Below, one piece after another: positions 34,011 to 38,611 of a stretch of 38,611 nucleotides of DNA (its first letter is position 1; each line of letters starts with the position of its first letter). Location of the stretch: contig NZ_AHJE01000136.1 in NCBI RefSeq assembly GCF_000243095.1, forward strand, positions 1 through 38,611. Reading direction: 5' to 3'. Both the position numbers and the translations under genes were made by a program. Below the pieces are notes generated by a model. It searched no databases. It worked only from the letters and a program-made list of their open reading frames with translations, and was not told the DNA's origin. Source of the DNA: Cupriavidus basilensis OR16 (GTDB lineage Bacteria > Pseudomonadota > Gammaproteobacteria > Burkholderiales > Burkholderiaceae).

Positions 34011-34991
34011 ATGCCCCTGCAGCAGATCGAACCCCGCCGCCTGTACCGCCAGATCGCCGACCAGTTGCGCCGGCTGATCGAGAACGGTGAGTTTCCCGTG
34101 GGCGCGCGCCTGCCACCCGAGAGAGACCTTGCGGTGCAGCTAGGCGTGTCGCGGCCATCGGTGCGCGAAGCGCTGATTGCGCTGGAGGTGGAAGGGCTGG
34201 TGGAGGTGCGGATGGGTTCGGGCATCTATGCCTGTCCGCCGGAGCGGGCGCGCGCTGCCAGCGTGATGGCCGAGCCGCCGCTGGATGTGATTCGCGCGCG
34301 CCAGACCATCGAGGGCGAGATGGCGGCCAATGCCGCGCGGCATGCCACGCCGGCCTTGCTGGCCGCTCTGGAGGAGGCGATTGCCATCATGCAGGAAGAG
34401 GCTGGCGCGGGACAGATTCCGGCCAGGGGCGACCGCTTGGCTGGCCAGCCCCTACACGGTGGCCGCGAGCGCGCTGGCCGGACAGATCAGCACCTTCGGC
34501 CAGTTGCGGGAGGCCACCGCCCTGGCAGCGCCTTAGCCGTTCACCTGGCGCCTGCGCAGGCAGGCGCCATCGCGGCATCCAGAGCCGGGCAACAGATAAC
34601 GGATCCCGGCCGCCATCCACAGGAGACAGACATGTTCCCCAACACCTCGCGCGCCATCCTGCGCATCACCGAGGTGTCGGGCAACGCCGTGCTGCTGCGC
34701 CTGGTGGCCGAGCTGTTCGACGAGCGCCATAACCCGCTCTTCGCGCGCTTCGGCAGCCACTTCGAGAACGCGTCCAGCTGGCACGCGGCCATTGCCGAGC
34801 ACCGCGCCGTGGTGGCAGCCATCGCCTCCGGATCGCCGGATGCCGCGCGCGCTGCCATGTGCCTGCACCTGGAGGCCTCGCACGGCCGCTTCTACGCGGC
34901 GTGGCCCGCGGGCGCGGCATGCGAGCCCCCCAAGCCATCCGAGCCAACCGCGCCGCGCCGCAAGCCGCGCAAGCTTACCGAGGAGTCATGA
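34011..34991 (+). CDS. FadR-subfamily GntR regulator interrupted by foreign DNA
   Basis: 326 residues as read. Residues 1-75 are an intact GntR winged helix (LYRQIADQLRRLIENGEFPVG, ERDLAVQLGVSRPSVREAL). The FCD effector domain starts (IRARQTIEGEMAANAARHA) but after GQIPARGDRL the sequence becomes unrelated for about 75 residues, then returns as VSGNAVLLRLVAELFDERHNPLF and runs to the end. Without the insert the protein would be about 245 residues, normal for FadR types. The insert, about 34438-34665, keeps the frame open but reads sensibly in another frame, where it looks like the tail of an aconitase/LeuC-type enzyme, followed by an intergenic stretch and a start codon. Function is likely lost or altered. 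The stop overlaps the dehydrogenase start (TGATG), so it would have regulated that gene. Confidence 0.8.
   Translation: MPLQQIEPRRLYRQIADQLRRLIENGEFPVGARLPPERDLAVQLGVSRPSVREALIALEVEGLVEVRMGSGIYACPPERARAASVMAEPPLDVIRARQTIEGEMAANAARHATPALLAALEEAIAIMQEEAGAGQIPARGDRLAGQPLHGGRERAGRTDQHLRPVAGGHRPGSALAVHLAPAQAGAIAASRAGQQITDPGRHPQETDMFPNTSRAILRITEVSGNAVLLRLVAELFDERHNPLFARFGSHFENASSWHAAIAEHRAVVAAIASGSPDAARAAMCLHLEASHGRFYAAWPAGAACEPPKPSEPTAPRRKPRKLTEES
34438..34536 (+). pseudogene. C-terminal fragment resembling an aconitase/LeuC-family large subunit
   Basis: In the frame one base off the GntR frame this reads WLASPYTVAASALAGQISTF and ends in TAG at 34534-34536. LeuC, homoaconitase and related dehydratase large subunits end with a similar LASP-x-x-AA-A-AG-I segment. 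No other part of such an enzyme is present. It lies wholly inside the GntR gene, so it came from another locus. Assignment rests on about 20 residues and is moderate. Confidence 0.5.
34632..34665 (+). other. Start of another gene (RBS plus ATG) inside the GntR gene
   Basis: An AGGAGA (34621-34626) sits five bases before ATG at 34632, which reads MFPNTSRAILR before GntR sequence resumes. This looks like a normal gene start carried in with the insert. The basic N-terminus would suit a signal peptide of a BUG-type binding protein, but that is a guess. Confidence 0.45.
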
Positions 34992-36019
34992 TGTCCCTGG
35001 TCTGCCATATCCATGCGAGCGAGGACCTGCGTTTCACGCAGGTGGATCCTGCCGCCCCCGGGCCGCATGAGGTCGAGGTACGCCTCGGCGCGGCCGGCAT
35101 CTGCGGCTCTGACCTGCACTACTACTTCCACGGCAAGGTCGGCGCCTTCGTGATCCGGGAGCCGTTGACGCCGGGCCATGAAGCGGCCGGCATCGTCTCC
35201 CGCGTGGGCAGCGCGGTCACGCGCGTCGTGCCGGGCAACAAGGTGGCGATCAATCCCTCGCACGCCTGCGGGCAATGCGATTACTGCCAGGCCGGGCGCG
35301 ACAACCTTTGCCGGAATATGCGCTTTCTCGGCAGCGCCAGCATCTATCCCCATGTGCAAGGCATGTTCCGCGAGCACTTCCTGATGCACGAGCGCCAGCT
35401 GACGCCGGTGGACAGCGATATCTCGCTGGGCGAGCTTGCGTTCGCCGAGCCGCTCTCGGTGGCGCTGCATGGCGTGAACCGCGCCGGCCCGCTGCTGGGC
35501 AAGACGGTGCTGGTCACCGGTGGCGGCACCATCGGCAGCCTGGCGGTGATGGCCGCGCGCCTGGCCGGCGCCGCGCACATCATCGCCTGCGATATCGCGG
35601 ACCGCCCGCTCGAGGTGGCATTGCAGGCCGGCGCCGACCAGGGGATCCGCACCGACCGGGAGCCGCCGCAGGCGCTGCGGGATCTTGCCGACGTGTGCCT
35701 GGAGGCCGCCGGCAGCGGGGCGGCGCTGCAGACCTGCCTGCAGGCTGCGCGGCGTGGCGCGCGCATCGTGCAGATCGGTACGTTGCCGGCCGAGGGGCTG
35801 CATTTCCCGGCCAACGACATCATGGCGCGCGAGCTGGAGTATGTCGGCGCGTTCCGCTTCGGGCGGGAGTTCGAGTGGGCCGTGCGCTATCTCACGCAAG
35901 GCCGGCTCGACGTGCGCCCGCTGCTGTCCGCGCAGTTGCCCCTGGCGCGGGCGGTGGAGGCATTCGCGCTGGCCGCCGACAAGACGCGCAGCACCAAGGT
36001 ACAACTCACCGCCGCATAG
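34991..36019 (+). CDS. Zinc-dependent L-idonate 5-dehydrogenase-like enzyme
   Basis: 342 residues of the medium-chain dehydrogenase family. Catalytic zinc residues Cys38 (GICGSDLH), His63 and Glu64 (GHEAAG) and the structural-zinc cysteines 93, 96, 99, 107 (CGQCDYCQAGRDNLC) are all present; GGGTIGS is the nucleotide-binding loop. The fit to L-idonate 5-dehydrogenase, which oxidises L-idonate to 5-keto-gluconate, rests on the HYYFHGKVGAF and FAEPLSVALHG segments; a sorbitol or other polyol dehydrogenase is possible. The start ATG at 34991 overlaps the GntR stop (TGATG) with AGGAG five bases ahead, so translation is coupled. It precedes a DctP-type gene, as in sugar-acid uptake loci. No lesion is visible. 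Confidence 0.88.
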   Translation: MSLVCHIHASEDLRFTQVDPAAPGPHEVEVRLGAAGICGSDLHYYFHGKVGAFVIREPLTPGHEAAGIVSRVGSAVTRVVPGNKVAINPSHACGQCDYCQAGRDNLCRNMRFLGSASIYPHVQGMFREHFLMHERQLTPVDSDISLGELAFAEPLSVALHGVNRAGPLLGKTVLVTGGGTIGSLAVMAARLAGAAHIIACDIADRPLEVALQAGADQGIRTDREPPQALRDLADVCLEAAGSGAALQTCLQAARRGARIVQIGTLPAEGLHFPANDIMARELEYVGAFRFGREFEWAVRYLTQGRLDVRPLLSAQLPLARAVEAFALAADKTRSTKVQLTAA

Positions 36020-36107
36020 ACCCAACCACGTAGCACACGTAGCACCTGAGCGCCGCAAGCGCATCCGCGAGAGAGCGCATGGCCCACCACATCGAAGGAG
36101 ACGAAGC

Positions 36108-37781
36108 ATGAAGCCATTTTCCCTGCGCCTGCCGTCAACGTTGCTGCCGGCCGCCCTCGTGCTGGCAACCTGCGTGGCCAGCCTGGCCTGCGGCAGCGCG
36201 CTGGCCCAGACCAAACTCAAGTGGGCGCACGTGTACGAGACCTCGGAGCCGTTCCACAAGTGGTCGGTGTGGGCCGCCGAGGAGATCAGGAAGCGTAGCA
36301 ACGGCCGGTATCAGATCGATGTGTTCCCCGCCTCCCAGCTCGGCAAGGAAAACGACATCAACCAGGGCCTGGCGATGGGCTCGGTCGACATCATCATCTC
36401 GGGCTCCAGCTTTGCCGCCAAGTCGTTCCCGCGCATCGGCGTGACCTACTACCCCTATACCTTCCGCGACGCCAGCCACTTGCTGGCCTATACCAAGAGC
36501 GACATCTACAAGGAACTCACGCGCGGCTACGAGGAAAAATCGGGCAACCATATCGTCGCCACGACTTACTACGGCACACGTCAATCCACCTCCAACAAGC
36601 CCTTCTCGCACTGCGCCGAGATGAAGGGGCTGAAGATGCGCGTGCCCGATGTGCCAGCCTACCTTGCCATGCCGCGCGCATGCGGCGTGAATACCTCGCC
36701 AATCGCGTTTGCCGAGGTGTACCTGGCCCTGCAGAACGGCACCGTGGAGGCGCAGGAGAACCCGCTGCCCACCATCGAAGCCAAGAAGTTCTATGAGGTG
36801 CAGAAGTACATCGTGCTCACGGGCCATATCGTCGACCATCTCAACACGGTGATCTCGGGCGGCCTGTGGAAGAAGCTCTCCGAGTCCGACCGCAAGATGT
36901 TCACCGAAGTGGCGCAGGAAGCCGCCATCCGCGCCACCGCCGACGTGGTGGCGCGCGTGGTGGCCGAGGGCATGGGCCAGGACCTCGGGCAACCGTTCTA
37001 CGTGGAGAACCTTCCCGGCGCGGCCGGCATTCCCGGCACGCGGCAACTCGTGTCCGCCGCGGCCGACGGCTACACCCTGGGCATCGTGTCGTCCAACCAC
37101 GCCATCAATCCCGGGCTGTACCCCAATATTCCCTATGACAGCGTGAAGGACATCACGCCGGTGGCGCTGATCGGCACTACGCCGCTGGTGCTGGTGGTCG
37201 GCGCGGGTTCGCCCTGCAAGACCGTCCAGGAACTGATCGCCGCCGCGCGGGCGCATCCGGGCAGCCTCACGTACGGCTCCTCCGGCAAAGGCAGCGTCTT
37301 GCATCTGGCAGGCGAATTGCTCAAGGCGAAGGCCGGCATCGACATGCTGCACGTGCCCTACAAGGGCGTGAACACCTTGATGACGGATGTGCTTGGCGGG
37401 CAGATCGACACGGCGTTCCTGGCCACGCCATCCGCATTGCCGCAAATCAAGGCTGGCAAGCTGCGTGCGCTGGCCGTCAGCACGCCGGCGCGGCTGGATA
37501 GCTTGCCTGGGGTGCCGACGCTGGCGGAGTCCGGCGTCAAGGAATATGCCTACGATGCCTGGATCGCGCTGATCGGGCCAGCCGGCCTGCCAAAGGAGGT
37601 CACGGCGCGGCTGCGGCAGGCCTTGGCCAAGGCGCTGGGCGCGCCCAAGGCCCGGGATCTGTTTGCCGCGCAGGGCTTCGTGGTCAAAGGCGGCAATGGC
37701 GAGGAAACGGCACGCGCTATCCGCGACGAACTGGGCCGGAGCCAGGCACTGATCAAGAGCGCGTCGATCGTGGCGGAGTGA
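36108..37781 (+). CDS. Chimeric solute-binding protein: DctP (TRAP) N-terminus joined to BUG (TTT) C-terminus
   Basis: 557 residues in one open frame. Residues 1-34 are a signal peptide. Residues about 35-278 are a TRAP DctP-type binding protein (KLKWAHVYETSEPFHKW, QIDVFPASQLGKENDI, GLKMRVPDVPAYL, ALQNGTVEAQENPLPTI). At DVVAR (279-283) the sequence switches to a BUG-type receptor of tripartite tricarboxylate transporters (GQPFYVENLPGAAGIPGT, YKGVNTLMTDVLGGQIDTAF, ALAVSTPARLDSLPGVPTLAE). DctP loses about 45 C-terminal and BUG about 50 N-terminal residues. Both families are about 325 residues, so neither fold is complete. The start at 36108 has GAAGGAG upstream. No DctQ/DctM or TctA/TctB gene follows. 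DVVAR is a place where both parents could share sequence, which suggests a join by short homology. Confidence 0.85.
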   Translation: MKPFSLRLPSTLLPAALVLATCVASLACGSALAQTKLKWAHVYETSEPFHKWSVWAAEEIRKRSNGRYQIDVFPASQLGKENDINQGLAMGSVDIIISGSSFAAKSFPRIGVTYYPYTFRDASHLLAYTKSDIYKELTRGYEEKSGNHIVATTYYGTRQSTSNKPFSHCAEMKGLKMRVPDVPAYLAMPRACGVNTSPIAFAEVYLALQNGTVEAQENPLPTIEAKKFYEVQKYIVLTGHIVDHLNTVISGGLWKKLSESDRKMFTEVAQEAAIRATADVVARVVAEGMGQDLGQPFYVENLPGAAGIPGTRQLVSAAADGYTLGIVSSNHAINPGLYPNIPYDSVKDITPVALIGTTPLVLVVGAGSPCKTVQELIAAARAHPGSLTYGSSGKGSVLHLAGELLKAKAGIDMLHVPYKGVNTLMTDVLGGQIDTAFLATPSALPQIKAGKLRALAVSTPARLDSLPGVPTLAESGVKEYAYDAWIALIGPAGLPKEVTARLRQALAKALGAPKARDLFAAQGFVVKGGNGEETARAIRDELGRSQALIKSASIVAE

Positions 37782-38102
37782 ATCATGGCGGCGCGGGCCG
37801 TGCCGCTCGCGTATTGACGCCATTTATCGGTCCCTTTTTCCAGTCCCTTTTCCCAGTCCCTTTTCCCAGTCCCTCCCTCGGCACAATAGCCATTCCAGGA
37901 CGGCTGGAGTATAAGATTCCCCGTGCCCCGGGGCGATGCCAGTCATGCGTATGTCCGCACAGGCGTCTGCCCGGGCGGCAAGACTGGCGTTGAACGAAAG
38001 ACCGAGCGGGGTGGCCGGAAGGCGCCCCACCATGATCAGCGGCGGCAGCGCGCGGGTACCCGTGCGGCGGATGCCCCGCACTGACCGGGCACGGAGTGAA
38101 GC
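37782..38102. other. Intergenic region before the terminal AraC gene
   Basis: 321 bases. It holds a 13-base tandem repeat (37831-37877) and presumably the AraC promoter. I see no coding region with a plausible start or motif. Confidence 0.5.
37831..37877. repeat. 13-base tandem repeat, TCCCTTTTCCCAG x 3.6
   Basis: Units at 37831-37843 (one T/C change), 37844-37856 and 37857-37869 (identical), followed by a partial unit. It is a pyrimidine-rich stretch on the plus strand, 21 bases after the last large gap of coding sequence, and could vary in copy number. Confidence 0.85.
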
Positions 38103-38611
38103 ATGACTACGGATTACCGTCCGGATTTTCATGCACGCATGCTCAAGGCATACGACGTTGACGAGCAAGCTGAAAATCTTTCCCATTGGGATCAACGCTA
38201 TACCCAGATCTCGCCAGGACGCTTCGAGGGAGCCCTGACCGAAGCCTGGATCGGCAAGATCCAGATCTTCCGCGAAACCATCAATCAGGTAGTGCGCGCA
38301 GAAGGCCAATGCTGGCCCGACTCCCGCTCGTTTTGCTTTCCCCTGGCGATGGAGGGCACGGGCTTGTTCCGTGGGCAGGTAATTGGCCGCAACAGCCTCG
38401 CATCGATGGCCGGCGGCACGCAGATGGACTTCCGCAGCTCGCCCTATCTCGACCTGTGTTCCATCACGTTCGATGCGTCCGAGTTGCAGCGCATGGCGTG
38501 CGACATGGCGCACCTTGAGCTGGCCAGCTTGCTGGGCAACGACGCGCCGGTCATGGCCATCTCGGCAGCGGCGGCCGGGCGCCTCCGGCTCCTGATGACG
38601 GCGGTAGTCTA
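38103..38611 (+). CDS. AraC-type transcriptional regulator, N-terminal part (3' end outside window)
   Basis: At least 169 residues; the frame is open at the right edge. MTTDYRPDFHARMLKAYDVDEQAENLSHWDQRYTQ with EGALTEAWIGKIQIFRETINQ and WPDSRSFCFPL resembles the AraC-binding-like sensor domain of AraC/XylS regulators that are often linked to alcohol or aromatic metabolism. The DNA-binding part would lie beyond the window. The start at 38103 has GGAG six bases upstream. Target and effector are unknown. Confidence 0.72.
   Translation, partial: MTTDYRPDFHARMLKAYDVDEQAENLSHWDQRYTQISPGRFEGALTEAWIGKIQIFRETINQVVRAEGQCWPDSRSFCFPLAMEGTGLFRGQVIGRNSLASMAGGTQMDFRSSPYLDLCSITFDASELQRMACDMAHLELASLLGNDAPVMAISAAAAGRLRLLMTAVV

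Overview
The window looks like chromosomal DNA of a high-GC betaproteobacterium of the Burkholderiaceae, most likely Cupriavidus or a close relative. The grounds are the aerobic hybrid benzoyl-CoA (box) pathway with a BoxR-type regulator, the BUG, AAHS and MHS transporter families, a PHB depolymerase, and base composition. This assignment is inference; there is no rRNA or housekeeping marker here.

Layout. 1-9813: a divergent benzoate cluster. On the minus strand are a cupin-like DUF4863 gene, boxD, bclA and an AAHS-type MFS transporter (cut by the window edge). On the plus strand are boxR, boxC, boxB and boxA. Four TGCA-N6-TGCW sites flank the two promoter regions and are good candidates for BoxR operators. 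9865-10627: a type II lumazine synthase gene under an FMN riboswitch. 10734-14892: a broken MmgE/PrpD gene, an SDR, an MBL-fold hydrolase and a divergent TetR regulator. 14871-19533: a small exported protein, a DHA2 efflux pump with a frameshifted MarR gene behind it, and a DMT exporter divergent from an AraC regulator. 19543-22639: a broken cobyrinate a,c-diamide synthase, an RcsB-type response regulator and a truncated LysR. 22640-23520: an AT-rich stretch ending in a lone IS3 OrfA-like gene. 23957-28543: two small exported proteins, an FNR-type regulator, a PHB depolymerase and an MHS transporter. 28962-33699: a very large AsmA/DUF748 protein, a rubredoxin and two tiny membrane proteins. 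33700-38611: a FadR-type regulator with foreign DNA inside it, an L-idonate 5-dehydrogenase-like gene, a chimeric DctP/BUG binding protein, and the start of another AraC regulator.

How the genes work together. Benzoate would enter by the AAHS transporter and be activated by BclA. The CoA ester would be epoxidised by BoxAB, ring-cleaved by BoxC, and the semialdehyde oxidised by BoxD. BoxR would sense benzoyl-CoA. As written, the pathway is interrupted: boxC has a one-base insertion and boxA lacks its ferredoxin half.

The most striking feature is the number of damaged or chimeric genes (boxC, boxA, prpD, marR, cobB, lysR, phaZ, gntR, dctP/bug) among otherwise intact neighbours. Single-base indels, clean internal losses and in-frame joins at short shared motifs all occur. 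I think errors in the assembly are the most likely cause, with real genome erosion second. The in-frame DctP/BUG fusion and the apparent A-B-A-B interleaving of two loci at 34.0-37.8 kb deserve direct checking. I see no tRNA, rRNA or CRISPR array and no clear new defence or mobile system.
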